A stretch of 64,000 nucleotides of DNA. Origin: Melioribacter roseus (GTDB lineage: Bacteria > Bacteroidota > Ignavibacteria > Ignavibacteriales > Melioribacteraceae). A model generated the notes under the pieces. That model worked only from the letters and a program-made list of their open reading frames with translations, was not told the origin of the DNA and did not search any database. How positions within the stretch are numbered: the first letter of the stretch is position 1; each line of letters opens with the position of its first letter. Shown one piece after another: positions 15,103 to 24,606 of the stretch. Both the position numbers and the translations under genes were made by a program. Where the stretch lies: assembly GCA_020724265.1 (NCBI GenBank), contig DYHH01000009.1, forward strand, positions 1 through 64,000, in the 5' to 3' direction.

Positions 15103-18100
15103 ATGCTTGATAAATTAATAAAAATTGCTCTTCAGAGAAGATTGGTGGTTCTCGTAACCGCAATTCTTCTACTGATATTCGGAACATACATTACGCTTGA
15201 TCTCCCGGTTGATGTCTTTCCGGATCTCACTGCACCGACTGTTACAGTTTTAACCGAAGCACACGGAATGGCAGCCGAGGAAGTTGAGATGCTCGTTACA
15301 TTTCCGATCGAAACTTCGGTTAACGGTGCAACCGACGTACGACGCGTTCGTTCATCAAGTGCAGCAGGCATTTCAATCGTCTGGGTTGAGTTTGATTGGG
15401 GGACCGATATTTATACAGCAAGACAAATTGTTAACGAAAAACTGCAGACTGCTTCAACAGCGTTGCCCGAAGATGTTGATAAACCGGTACTTGCACCGAT
15501 CTCGTCTATTATGGGTGAGATTATGCTTATTAGTGTGAGTATTGATGAATCTCAGAATACCGAAAACTTAACCGAGATGGATTTGCGCACAATAGCCGAT
15601 TTCGATATTCGAAGAAGGTTATTATCGATAAACGGCGTCTCGCAAGTAATTCCAATAGGCGGTGCGGTAAAGCAATATCAAATATTAGTGTCACCGGAAA
15701 AACTTTCATCTTATAACTTAACACTGAACGAAGTCTTACACGCAGCCGAAGAAGCAAACGAAAATTCATCCGGCGGTGCTTATATGGATTCCGGCAGCGA
15801 ATATTTAATTAGAGGAATCGGGCGGGTGCAGAATCTTGAAGATATCAAGAACAGTGTTGTTGCAATCAAAGACGGCGTTCCGATTCTATTACAAGATGTT
15901 GCCGAAGTTCAAATCGGACCGGCAACAAAAATCGGCGACGGTTCTGCGAATGCAACACCGGCAGTTATTTTAACTGTTCAAAAGCAGCCGCAGACAAACA
16001 CAATCGAGTTAACGGAGAAGATAGAAACTACTATAGACGAAATTCAAGCAAGTCTGCCTCCCGGGGTTACAATAGATACTGAAATTTTCAAGCAGTCCGA
16101 TTTTATTCAAACTGCTATCAGCAACGTAATTGATGCGCTACGCGACGGTGCGCTTTTGGTCACGATAGTAATCTTCATGTTCTTGTGGAATTTCAGAACT
16201 ACATTTATCTCTGTTCTTGCAATTCCGATATCAATCATCATAACAATTTTTGTTTTTCAGCTTTTCGATATAATGATAAACACGATGACGCTCGGAGGTA
16301 TTGCAATTGCTATCGGGGCATTGGTGGATGATGCAATTATCGATGTGGAAAATGTTTTCCGGCGGCTTAAATTAAACAGACAGCTTCCGAAAGATGAAAG
16401 AGAAAACTCAATAACCGTGATTTATGAAGCTTCGAGAGAGATCAGAGCTCCGATGGTGAATGCAACACTAATTATAGTAGTTGTGTTTTTACCGCTCTTC
16501 TTTTTAAGCGGTGTCGAAGGAAGACTACTCAGACCGATGGGTTACGCTTACATAACTTCAATTTTTGCATCGTTATTTGTCGCACTTACTGTCACTCCCG
16601 TTTTATCGTATTACTTACTTTCAAAAAGTAAATCGATGAACGAAGGAAATGATTCATGGATAGTACGTAAACTCAAACATCATTATGAGAAGACTCTCAA
16701 CTTTACATTGGAGCATCCGAAGACTATTGCTGCTTCATCAATCGTAGCTCTAGTGATAACACTACTTGTTGTGCCATTTTTAGGTAGATCGTTTTTGCCA
16801 GAGTTTAATGAAGGATCGCTTACGTTAAGCATTGTTACTTTACCCGGAACTTCTTTAGATGAATCAAATAAGATCGGTCAGTTAGCCGAAGAAATTATTC
16901 TCTCATTTCCGGAAGTGCAATCAACCGCTCGCAGAACCGGAAGAGCAGAACTTGACGAACACGCGCAGGGTGTAAACGGCGCAGAACTCGATGTTCGTTT
17001 TGAATTGGAAGATAGAAGCAAAAAAGAATTTATAAATGAACTTAGAAATGCTCTATCTGTTTTACCTGGTACTAACGTAACTATCGGTCAGCCAATCGGA
17101 CATAGAATTGACCATATGCTTTCCGGTACGAGAGCAAACATCGCAGTAAAGATATTTGGTCAAAACTTGCCGCAGCTTAGATCAATTGCAGCGAGTGTCA
17201 AAGACGAAATGACAAAAGTAGAAGGCGCGGTTGATGTTGCTGTCGATCAAGAAGTTGAGGTGCCGCAAACGAAAATCAAATTCAACAGAACCGCAATGGC
17301 GCAGTACGGAGTTACGGTCGGGCAGCTTGCCGATGCAATCGATATTGCATTCAACGGCGAAGTTGCTTCCGAGATTAGAGAAGGTCAAAAGTCATTCGAC
17401 TTAATTGTTAGATTTAGTGAGAACAATCGCGGCAATATTCACAAAATTGAAAGCGCGTTGTTCGATACACCGATCGGAGCAAAAGTACCCCTTTCGCAAT
17501 TAGCGGAAGTTGTAAATGAAAAAGGACCGAATCGTATCAGCCGTGAAAATGTACAGCGAAAAATTGTGGTACAGTCAAACGTTTCGGGAAGAGATTTACG
17601 AAGTGTAGTTGACGAAATGCGGGCAAACATTGAATCGAATATCGAGCTTCCGCAAGGTTACTTTGTTGAGTTCGGCGGACAATTTGAAAGCGAGCAGGAA
17701 GCAACAAGAATTATTACTTTGCTCAGTTTGGTTTCAATCGGATTTATATTTCTCATTCTTTATTTACAGTTCGGCAATATCAAATATTCTTTATTCATTT
17801 TAGTCAATTTGCCCCTTGCGTTAATAGGTGGAGTTTGGGCAGTCTATTTCAGCGACGGCGTAATCAGCGTTGCATCATTAGTTGGATTTATTACTTTATT
17901 CGGTATTGCAACGCGTAACGGTATTTTGATGATAGCTCATTACAAACATCTGCTCGAAGAAGGCAAAGAATTTTCACAGGCTGTGATTCAAGGTTCGCTC
18001 GAGAGATTGAATCCTATTTTGATGACCGCTATTACAGCCGGACTCGCACTGGTGCCGCTTGCTCTCGGGGCAGGCGATCCGGGCAAGGAAATCGAAGCGC

Positions 18101-18204
18101 CGATGGCAATTGTAATTCTCGGCGGCTTATTTACATCCACCACTCTGAATATGATAGTAGTACCAAGTTTGTTTCATAAATTCGGCAGGGTAAAAGAATT
18201 ATGA
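15103..18204 (+). CDS. czcA: RND heavy-metal efflux pump (CzcA/CusA family)
   Basis: This 1033-aa proton-driven inner-membrane pump has the normal RND layout: TM1, a large periplasmic loop starting DLPVDVFPDLTAPTVTVLTEA, TM2-6, a second loop and TM8-12. The TM4 signature is GALVDDAIIDVENVFRRL, which carries the proton-relay aspartates. This form differs from the CzcA (VDGAVV) and CusA (VDAAIV) versions and resembles the HME5 subgroup as I remember it, so the metal cannot be assigned. Full length and intact. GAGGAAAAATT precedes the ATG. Its stop overlaps the next gene start (ATGA), indicating coupling. Confidence 0.93.
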   Translation: MLDKLIKIALQRRLVVLVTAILLLIFGTYITLDLPVDVFPDLTAPTVTVLTEAHGMAAEEVEMLVTFPIETSVNGATDVRRVRSSSAAGISIVWVEFDWGTDIYTARQIVNEKLQTASTALPEDVDKPVLAPISSIMGEIMLISVSIDESQNTENLTEMDLRTIADFDIRRRLLSINGVSQVIPIGGAVKQYQILVSPEKLSSYNLTLNEVLHAAEEANENSSGGAYMDSGSEYLIRGIGRVQNLEDIKNSVVAIKDGVPILLQDVAEVQIGPATKIGDGSANATPAVILTVQKQPQTNTIELTEKIETTIDEIQASLPPGVTIDTEIFKQSDFIQTAISNVIDALRDGALLVTIVIFMFLWNFRTTFISVLAIPISIIITIFVFQLFDIMINTMTLGGIAIAIGALVDDAIIDVENVFRRLKLNRQLPKDERENSITVIYEASREIRAPMVNATLIIVVVFLPLFFLSGVEGRLLRPMGYAYITSIFASLFVALTVTPVLSYYLLSKSKSMNEGNDSWIVRKLKHHYEKTLNFTLEHPKTIAASSIVALVITLLVVPFLGRSFLPEFNEGSLTLSIVTLPGTSLDESNKIGQLAEEIILSFPEVQSTARRTGRAELDEHAQGVNGAELDVRFELEDRSKKEFINELRNALSVLPGTNVTIGQPIGHRIDHMLSGTRANIAVKIFGQNLPQLRSIAASVKDEMTKVEGAVDVAVDQEVEVPQTKIKFNRTAMAQYGVTVGQLADAIDIAFNGEVASEIREGQKSFDLIVRFSENNRGNIHKIESALFDTPIGAKVPLSQLAEVVNEKGPNRISRENVQRKIVVQSNVSGRDLRSVVDEMRANIESNIELPQGYFVEFGGQFESEQEATRIITLLSLVSIGFIFLILYLQFGNIKYSLFILVNLPLALIGGVWAVYFSDGVISVASLVGFITLFGIATRNGILMIAHYKHLLEEGKEFSQAVIQGSLERLNPILMTAITAGLALVPLALGAGDPGKEIEAPMAIVILGGLFTSTTLNMIVVPSLFHKFGRVKEL

Positions 18205-18548
18205 TTTACTACATAATCAAAGTTGCTATTTCGGCTACATTAATTGTAGCCATTTCCGAAGTTTCGAAAAAGAGTTCATTGATCGGGGGCATACTTGCCT
18301 CCGTTCCTCTTGTCTCGGTACTTGGAATGATATGGCTTTACATCGACACACAGAGTGCGGAAAAAGTATCGCAATTTTCTACGAGTGTTTTTTGGTTGGT
18401 TATTCCATCACTTTCTTTATTTATAGTTCTTCCAATTCTTCTGAAGAAGATGAGTTTTTATTTTGCCCTTCCAATCTCACTTGTGGTGATGATTGTATTT
18501 TACTACTTGATGATATTTGTTTTGGGGAAGATTGGGATTGAGTTATGA
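18201..18548 (+). CDS. DUF3147 family small membrane protein
   Basis: This 115-aa protein has four predicted membrane helices, with the family core SSLIGGILASVPLVSVLGMIW and the WLYIDT motif. It overlaps the end of czcA by four bases and is the last gene of the efflux operon. DUF3147 proteins are often encoded beside RND or metal genes, but no activity is established. A diverged copy that lacks the first 14 or so codons lies at 21184-21488. Confidence 0.85.
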   Translation: MIYYIIKVAISATLIVAISEVSKKSSLIGGILASVPLVSVLGMIWLYIDTQSAEKVSQFSTSVFWLVIPSLSLFIVLPILLKKMSFYFALPISLVVMIVFYYLMIFVLGKIGIEL

Positions 18549-18589
18549 AATAGTTGCGTACTAAATATGGTGTTTTTATTGAAGTAGTG

Positions 18590-18621
18590 TAATAAGCCGA
18601 AGTTTTCACATCGGCTTATTA
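18590..18621. terminator. Hairpin between convergent genes
   Basis: TAATAAGCCGA pairs with TCGGCTTATTA around a 10-base loop. Neither side has a long T-run, but its place between the end of the efflux operon and the end of the convergent T9SS gene suits a shared terminator. Confidence 0.6.
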
Positions 18622-18640
18622 TAATAAATAATGGTTTATA

Positions 18641-20950
18641 CTATTTTATCATGCTCATCTTTTTTATTTCAGTATAATTGCCTGCTTCTATTTTGTAGAA
18701 ATAGATTCCGGTAGATAATCCGGACGCATCAAAATTAACCGAATGTAAACCTAATTGCATTTCCCTATTAATTAATTCTGCTACTTCTCTTCCTAATACA
18801 TCATACACCTTTAATGAGACGTGTGATTGTTTTGGAATTGAGAATTCAATTTTTGTACTCGGATTAAACGGATTAGGATAATTCTGCAACAAGGAAAAAT
18901 CTGTAGGTATACTTTCATCTTCATCCTCAACAGAAGTAATCACATTCGGAGGAGCAACATTTCCAAAATAAAAGTCATCAATATACATTTCATCCGAAGC
19001 ATTTCCCCAAAAATCGATTCCGGCTAACTGCATTGTGGCGTTACGCGAGGAAGTCCAAGGGCCTTCATAAATCTGGTTTAGTAATAGTAAATTACCAAAA
19101 TAAAACTCCATATTGTTATTATCTAAATCCACAACTAGAAGAACCTGATTCCATGTATTCTTATTATAGGGAAATGTCTTTGTTGAATTACTAGGTGTTA
19201 CAAGCCTTACGGTTTCATTTGATAAAAAATCACCTGAGATTCCAAATTCATTTAGAACATTCGGTTCAAACTGGGACATAAAACCAAAGGAACCGCCTGT
19301 ACTCCCGGAAGAATAATTACCGTTTGAAGGTATGAAAACTTTAAAATTAATATACCACTTTCCACTTTTCTTGTTAAATAGATCTCTTACGACATCATCA
19401 TTTTCCAGAATCAACAGGCTCTGGGATCCGCTACTTGAAAAATCATTCGTTATTAATCCATCTTGCCCTGAGCACGGCTGGTTTTCCCATGTGTTCCAGA
19501 GTGGAACTGCCAATTCCTGAGAATTACATGCAACTCCTGTTCCGTTGAAGTAGTTCGAACTTGCCTCAAAATTGTTGGTCTGTACACTTGGCATATAAGC
19601 AGCAAGAGCGATGTCGGTTGGACCGTAAGAACCCGAAACGTAAAAATAATCTTCATCTAGAAGTTGAAATGTTGGCCTGTTGCCAAAACCTCCACCCTCC
19701 CCTAAATTTAAACGACTAACCCATTCCTCATTACCATCAGTATCATATTTAACAACTGCTAAATCATATTTTTGGTCAAAGCCTTGGCTGTATCCCGTAA
19801 CATATACGTTATTATTTAGATCTAATTTTATTTGTCTTGCATCATCAAGGCTGCCAAAAGGACTTGGCGGATCATATCTTTTTACCCAAAGTAAGTCGCC
19901 CGCTGAATTATACTTCACGGTTGCAAAATCATCTGAACTATCTCCGGTAATTAGGATATCGCCATTCCGATCAACTACTAAATCCCATGCTCTACTATCT
20001 TTCCCATTATTATTAGGATCATAATATCGTCTAACCCATTCTTCAGCTCCTGTATTTGCATTATATTTAATAGTGGTAAAATCATCTATGCCGCCACCAC
20101 CGCGGCTATAACCGGTCACATAGACTTCTCCATTTATTCCAACTCCAAGTCCGGTAGCTACGTCATCACCGCCGCCTGTTCCCCCATATCTACTAACCCA
20201 TACCTCATTCCCATCCTGATCATACTTAATGGTAATGTAATCAACCACTCCTCCGGTTCCCATACTCCAACCAGTGACTATTGTATTCCCAAAGCGATCA
20301 ACTAATATTTTTGTTGGGCGATCTTCACCATTACCGGTGCCGTTATAAATATTTACCCATGATCTATTACCACCGAAACCGAGCCTTTCAGTATAAATTT
20401 GATCTCCCTCATCATAGCTGGAACCGTCGACATATCCCGTTATAAAAATTGGATCTTGACCAGTTGGTCCAATAACTACATCTATTAAGGACTGACGACC
20501 TCCAACTCCACCTATGGCGTCGTGGCGCCATTGCTCGACACCATCAGAATTAAATTTTATGATTGTCTTGGCAGCTTCAAAGAAGTTTTCACCAAGTCTT
20601 CCTACTGCGATTATATTATCTTGACTATCAACCACTATTTTTTCAAGATGATCATCAAATCCGTTTTTATCGATTAACTTTGACCATAAAACCTCACCCT
20701 TAGAACTATACTTTATAATGATCCAGTCAGACCAATCATTTTGAATGTCGGGATATATCCCTCTGCCACCGACAATAATATTGCCCTCGCTATCTACTGC
20801 CATTGTAGTTGGATAACTGGTGCTCCCGGTTGGGGTGCTAAATACTTGATCCCATCTTTCGGTAACTTGTGCTGATAATGAAACCGTAATAATTAAAAAT
20901 AATAAATATTTAAAAACTGATATGGTATTTGGCTTGTTAAGAATCTGCAT
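18641..20950 (-). CDS. Secreted beta-propeller (SBBP repeat) protein with T9SS sorting domain
   Basis: This 769-aa protein has a signal peptide (YLLFLIITVSLSAQ). Residues about 30-430 hold at least seven repeats of the form 'D..GN..V.G.S......D..T.KY...G...W..RY', the SBBP beta-propeller pattern (for example GGGIDDFTTIKYNANTGAEEW). A lectin/laminin-G-like beta region follows (about 460-670: WYINFKVFIPSNG, MQLAGIDFWG). The C-terminal 80 residues are the type IX sorting domain (NYPNPFNPSTKIEFSIP ... GIYFYKIEAGN). It is expected at the cell surface or released. AAAGGAGA precedes the ATG. The gene lies between two copies of the DUF3147 gene. Confidence 0.88.
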   Translation of the reverse strand: MQILNKPNTISVFKYLLFLIITVSLSAQVTERWDQVFSTPTGSTSYPTTMAVDSEGNIIVGGRGIYPDIQNDWSDWIIIKYSSKGEVLWSKLIDKNGFDDHLEKIVVDSQDNIIAVGRLGENFFEAAKTIIKFNSDGVEQWRHDAIGGVGGRQSLIDVVIGPTGQDPIFITGYVDGSSYDEGDQIYTERLGFGGNRSWVNIYNGTGNGEDRPTKILVDRFGNTIVTGWSMGTGGVVDYITIKYDQDGNEVWVSRYGGTGGGDDVATGLGVGINGEVYVTGYSRGGGGIDDFTTIKYNANTGAEEWVRRYYDPNNNGKDSRAWDLVVDRNGDILITGDSSDDFATVKYNSAGDLLWVKRYDPPSPFGSLDDARQIKLDLNNNVYVTGYSQGFDQKYDLAVVKYDTDGNEEWVSRLNLGEGGGFGNRPTFQLLDEDYFYVSGSYGPTDIALAAYMPSVQTNNFEASSNYFNGTGVACNSQELAVPLWNTWENQPCSGQDGLITNDFSSSGSQSLLILENDDVVRDLFNKKSGKWYINFKVFIPSNGNYSSGSTGGSFGFMSQFEPNVLNEFGISGDFLSNETVRLVTPSNSTKTFPYNKNTWNQVLLVVDLDNNNMEFYFGNLLLLNQIYEGPWTSSRNATMQLAGIDFWGNASDEMYIDDFYFGNVAPPNVITSVEDEDESIPTDFSLLQNYPNPFNPSTKIEFSIPKQSHVSLKVYDVLGREVAELINREMQLGLHSVNFDASGLSTGIYFYKIEAGNYTEIKKMSMIK

Positions 20951-21183
20951 TCTTATCTCCTTTAGTTTATGAAAGAATTTTCATTGAAGTATTTTGATTC
21001 TTACCTAGTGAAGCAATTTGGGCAAGATTATGGTATGAATAGAAAAGCAATAAAATAAGATATATGATCTATTTTCTATTAACCACCATTTAAGATAAAC
21101 ACTCTTTTGATGATATCAAACATTAAAATTTACTAAATAAATAGACTTTCTCAGCTTTATTTCCCTTTATCTGAGAAAATTCA

Positions 21184-21488
21184 TTGTTGCCATTTCCGAA
21201 ATTTCAAAAAAGAGTTCATTGATCGGGGGCATACTTGCCTCCGTTCCGCTTGTTTCGGTTCTTGGAATGATTTGGCTTTACATCGACACACAGAGTGCGG
21301 AAAAAGTAGCGCAATTTTCAACGAGTGTTTTTTGGCTGGTTATTCCTTCGCTTTCATTATTTATAGTTCTTCCGATACTTCTGAAGAAAATGAGTTTTTA
21401 TTTTGCGCTTCCCATATCCCTCGTAGTAATGATAATATTTTATTACTTGATGATATTAATTTTGGGAAAGTTTGGGATTGAGCTTTAA
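21184..21488 (+). pseudogene. 5'-truncated duplicate of the DUF3147 gene
   Basis: From the codons for IVAISEISKKSSLIGG to the stop this segment matches the DUF3147 gene at 18244-18548, with only a handful of amino-acid changes but many silent base changes. The first helix and start codon are missing; upstream bases are unrelated and an in-frame TAA lies about 50 bases before the homology. A TTG at 21219 could start a shortened 89-aa product but has no clear ribosome site. The high ratio of silent changes shows that the copy was under protein-level selection or came from a related strain before it was cut. Confidence 0.75.
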
Positions 21489-21645
21489 ATAGTATATTAA
21501 GACGAATTGTTACTAACTAAAGTATTTTCTGAAATAGTCAGAGTATAAGAAGAGATAATTACAGATGAATATTCTTTGAGTATAATCATTCACAATTATC
21601 TCCAACCTGAAAGCATTAATAAATAACATTATGTAAGATCGATAA

Positions 21646-22503
21646 TTATTTTTTTATTGTAAGACAATAAATTGCATCTCCGGAAGTAATATAAAGCACC
21701 TTTCCATCCGGGCCCCAATTACAATTTGTAGTTTGACCCGGAACATCTATTCTTTCAATTACTTGGCCATCAAGATTTAATATCCAGATACCCCCGGGAC
21801 CGGCTGAATAGATCAGACCGTCTTCACCCATTTTCAAGCCATCGGTCGTTCCTTCAAGTGATTTGTCCATTTCAATTAGAATGCGCTTATTTGTTATGGT
21901 CGAATCATTTACTATATCCCAAACAAATAATTTCTTTTCTTGTGAGTCAGATACTATCAATTTTTTTTCATCTAGTGATAAGATAATTCCGTTTGGTCTT
22001 ATTAAACTGCTATCCAATAAATAAAGATTTCCTTCGGTTGTGAGTTTAAATATCCCATAAAACCCTAACTCTTCTTGTTCCGGGTTAATGCCGTATGGCG
22101 GATCGGTAAAATAAATTGATCCTTTTGAATCAATAGTAAGATCATTAGGACTATTGAACGATTTCCCTTTGTAATTATCAACAAGCGGAATTTCTTCATT
22201 ATCGTTAGTCAATCTTGCAACTCTTCTTTTGCCGTGCTGGGCAAGCACCAAATTACCTTCACTATCGAGTGCAAGACCGTTTGAATTTCCTGAGGGTTTA
22301 TAATAAACTTTTGTGCCTGTGTCTTTTGACCATGCGTAGATAATATTTTCAGGTATGTCACTAAAAAGTAGTTTACCGTCTACCCAGACAGGTCCCTCTA
22401 CAAAAGTAAAACCATCAGCTAATTTTTCAAGATTGTAATTACTTTGACCACTAATGCCCAAAAGCAGAGTGAATAACGAAATGATACTGAATACTTTTTT
22501 CAA
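21646..22503 (-). CDS. SMP-30/gluconolactonase-like secreted beta-propeller
   Basis: This 285-aa protein begins with TTG behind AGGAGGAG. A signal peptide (IISLFTLLLGISGQ) is followed by the SMP-30 fold: EGPVWVDGKLLFSDIP (metal-binding Glu), NGLALDSEGNLV, FNSPNDLTIDSKGSIYFTDPPYG (Asn and Asp ligands) and SSLIRPNGIILS. Family members hydrolyse sugar lactones with a divalent cation. The presence of the signal peptide places it in the periplasm. It is divergent from the aldo/keto reductase-epimerase genes, which fits a shared sugar or sugar-acid pathway. Confidence 0.9.
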   Translation of the reverse strand: MKKVFSIISLFTLLLGISGQSNYNLEKLADGFTFVEGPVWVDGKLLFSDIPENIIYAWSKDTGTKVYYKPSGNSNGLALDSEGNLVLAQHGKRRVARLTNDNEEIPLVDNYKGKSFNSPNDLTIDSKGSIYFTDPPYGINPEQEELGFYGIFKLTTEGNLYLLDSSLIRPNGIILSLDEKKLIVSDSQEKKLFVWDIVNDSTITNKRILIEMDKSLEGTTDGLKMGEDGLIYSAGPGGIWILNLDGQVIERIDVPGQTTNCNWGPDGKVLYITSGDAIYCLTIKK

Positions 22504-22712
22504 TTTAATTCTCCTCCTAAAAAGTTCTATAATATACGGAGTGCTTATTACAAAATTATTATGGATTAACTTACTAAAGAAATTTTTACAAATATAATTT
22601 TAGTTCATGGAAAAATATCACAGATACACTTAACTTGCTTATATATATAACTTGTATTTTCAAATAAATCTGCGAATCAAAAGAAATTTGTTCATTAATA
22701 AGCGGAGTAAAA

Positions 22713-23696
22713 ATGAATTATAGAAAATTAGGGAAAACCGGTTGGGAAGTCTCGGAAATCAGTTTCGGAGCATGGGCTATCGGAGGAACATGGGGAAAAG
22801 TTAATGATGAAGAATCATTAAAAGCACTTAATAAAGCTGTCGATTTGGGGATCAACTTTTTTGATACAGCTGATGTTTATGGTGATGGAAGAAGTGAAAG
22901 ACTTTTAGCGCAATTACGAATGGATAGATCAGAAGAAATTTATATTGCCACTAAAGCCGGCAGAAAATTAAATCCTCATACTGCCGAAGGTTACAATAAG
23001 GAAAATCTAACTTCCTTTATCGAAACAAGTTTACGCAACTTAAATACCGATTCTATTGATTTACTTCAGCTTCACTGTCCGCCAACTGAAGTATACTATA
23101 TGCCGGAGGTCTTTGGATATTTAGATGATCTGGTAACCGAGGGAAAATTAAAATTCTACGGTGTGAGTGTCGAGAAAGTTGAAGAAGCTCTAAAAGCCGT
23201 GGAGTTTCCAAACGTTCAGTCTGTTCAGATAATATTCAATATGTTCAGACAAAGACCTGGAGAGTTATTTTTTGACAGGGCGAAGAAAAAAAATGTCGGT
23301 ATATTGACGAGAGTTCCTCTTGCCTCAGGTATGCTTACAGGAAAGTTATCAAAAAAATCTGACTTCGAATCAGATGACCACCGTAATTTTAACAGGAATG
23401 GAGAGATGTTTGATAAAGGAGAAACTTTCTCCGGCGTTGATTATGACTTAAGTCTTCAAGCAGTTGAAAAACTAAAAGTGATCTGTCCTTCGGATATAAG
23501 TATGGTACAATTTGCATTAAAATGGATATTGATGCACGATGCTGTTACTTGCGCTATTCCCGGCGCTAGAAATGTAGATCAAGTTGAGCAAAACAGTTCT
23601 GCTTCGGAGATAAGCGAAATACCGGCTGATATTATGGATGAGGTGAAAAATATCTATAATACTTACATAAAAGATAGTGTTCATCAGTTGTGGTAA
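22713..23696 (+). CDS. Aldo/keto reductase
   Basis: This 327-aa cytoplasmic (beta/alpha)8 NADPH-dependent oxidoreductase has the family signatures: NYRKLGKTGWEVSEISFG, the catalytic aspartate and tyrosine in GINFFDTADVYGDGRSE, lysine in IYIATKAG, and LQLHC. The C-terminal AIPGARNVDQVEQN binds the cofactor. GCGGAG lies before the ATG. It is followed 35 bases later by a Tat-exported TIM-barrel gene and then an SDR gene, all in one direction, so it probably reduces or oxidises a sugar or keto-sugar in that pathway. The substrate is unknown. Confidence 0.93.
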   Translation: MNYRKLGKTGWEVSEISFGAWAIGGTWGKVNDEESLKALNKAVDLGINFFDTADVYGDGRSERLLAQLRMDRSEEIYIATKAGRKLNPHTAEGYNKENLTSFIETSLRNLNTDSIDLLQLHCPPTEVYYMPEVFGYLDDLVTEGKLKFYGVSVEKVEEALKAVEFPNVQSVQIIFNMFRQRPGELFFDRAKKKNVGILTRVPLASGMLTGKLSKKSDFESDDHRNFNRNGEMFDKGETFSGVDYDLSLQAVEKLKVICPSDISMVQFALKWILMHDAVTCAIPGARNVDQVEQNSSASEISEIPADIMDEVKNIYNTYIKDSVHQLW

Positions 23697-23731
23697 CATT
23701 ATAGAATTCAAGTGCAACATTAGAGGTAATA

Positions 23732-24595
23732 ATGCAAAGTAGAAGAAATTTTCTCAAAACAATTGGTTTGGGAACCGCGGTTATGGCATTACCAAAATTT
23801 AGTTTATTTGCTTCCGGTTTACAGCGGCCCAATCTCGGTATACAGCTTTATACCGTTAGATATGAAATTGAAAAGGATTTTGAAAATGCTGTTCAAAAAA
23901 TTGCAGAGATTGGCTACAAGGGAATTGAATCTTATCCTTTACCGGAAAACCTAACTTTAGAACACGCCGCAAAAGTATTTAAAGAAAGCGAATTGGAAGT
24001 CTTCAGTATTCACAGCGAACTTCCGGTAGGAACTGATCTCGATAACACTTTAAGAACTGTCGAAGCATACAATTCCAAGTTGGTTGTTTATCACGGCTGG
24101 CCCGAAGATAATAAATACAAAAATGAAGACAAGTTAAAAGCTACAGTTGAGTTATATAACCACATCGGTGATAAACTAAAATCTTACGGATTACAATTCG
24201 GCTTGCATAATCATTGGTGGGAGTTTGAAGATTACAATGGTATAGTGCCATTTAATTACTTATTAGAAAATTTGAATAAAGATATTTTCTTTGAGATCGA
24301 TACTTATTGGGTAAAGACCGGTGGAATGAATCCCGCTAAAGTAATTAATGATTTCGGCGACCGCGCAAAGCTGCTTCACATAAAAGATGGTCCTGCTGTT
24401 AAGGGTGATTCAATGTATGCGCAGCTCCCGGTCGGGCAAGGCAAAGTAAATTACCAAGCTGTTTACGATGCATGCAAAAATCACACCGTTTGGATGATAG
24501 TTGAATTCGATGAATATGAAGGAAATATTTTTGAGGGAATTGCAGAGAGCTACAATTACTTGACTAGCAATAATTTTGCAAAAGGAAATAAGTAA
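23732..24595 (+). CDS. Tat-exported sugar phosphate isomerase/epimerase-like TIM barrel
   Basis: This 287-aa protein starts with a twin-arginine signal (SRRNFLKTIGLGTAVMALP) and then an AP-endonuclease-2/xylose-isomerase-like barrel: LGIQLYTVRYEIEKDF, IGYKGIESY, GLHNHWWEFE and FFEIDTYWVKTGG with a run of His/Glu/Asp metal ligands, ending IVEFDEYEG. Export means the substrate is probably a free sugar derivative in the periplasm rather than a phosphate. AGAGGT is before the ATG. It lies between an aldo/keto reductase and an SDR gene, 11 bases ahead of the latter. Confidence 0.9.
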   Translation: MQSRRNFLKTIGLGTAVMALPKFSLFASGLQRPNLGIQLYTVRYEIEKDFENAVQKIAEIGYKGIESYPLPENLTLEHAAKVFKESELEVFSIHSELPVGTDLDNTLRTVEAYNSKLVVYHGWPEDNKYKNEDKLKATVELYNHIGDKLKSYGLQFGLHNHWWEFEDYNGIVPFNYLLENLNKDIFFEIDTYWVKTGGMNPAKVINDFGDRAKLLHIKDGPAVKGDSMYAQLPVGQGKVNYQAVYDACKNHTVWMIVEFDEYEGNIFEGIAESYNYLTSNNFAKGNK

Positions 24596-24606
24596 AAGGA
24601 TTTCAA

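Noticed and set aside
18332-18541. Alternate-frame proteins inside both DUF3147 copies
   Set aside because: They are shadows preserved because the two copies are homologous; codon changes follow the DUF3147 frame.
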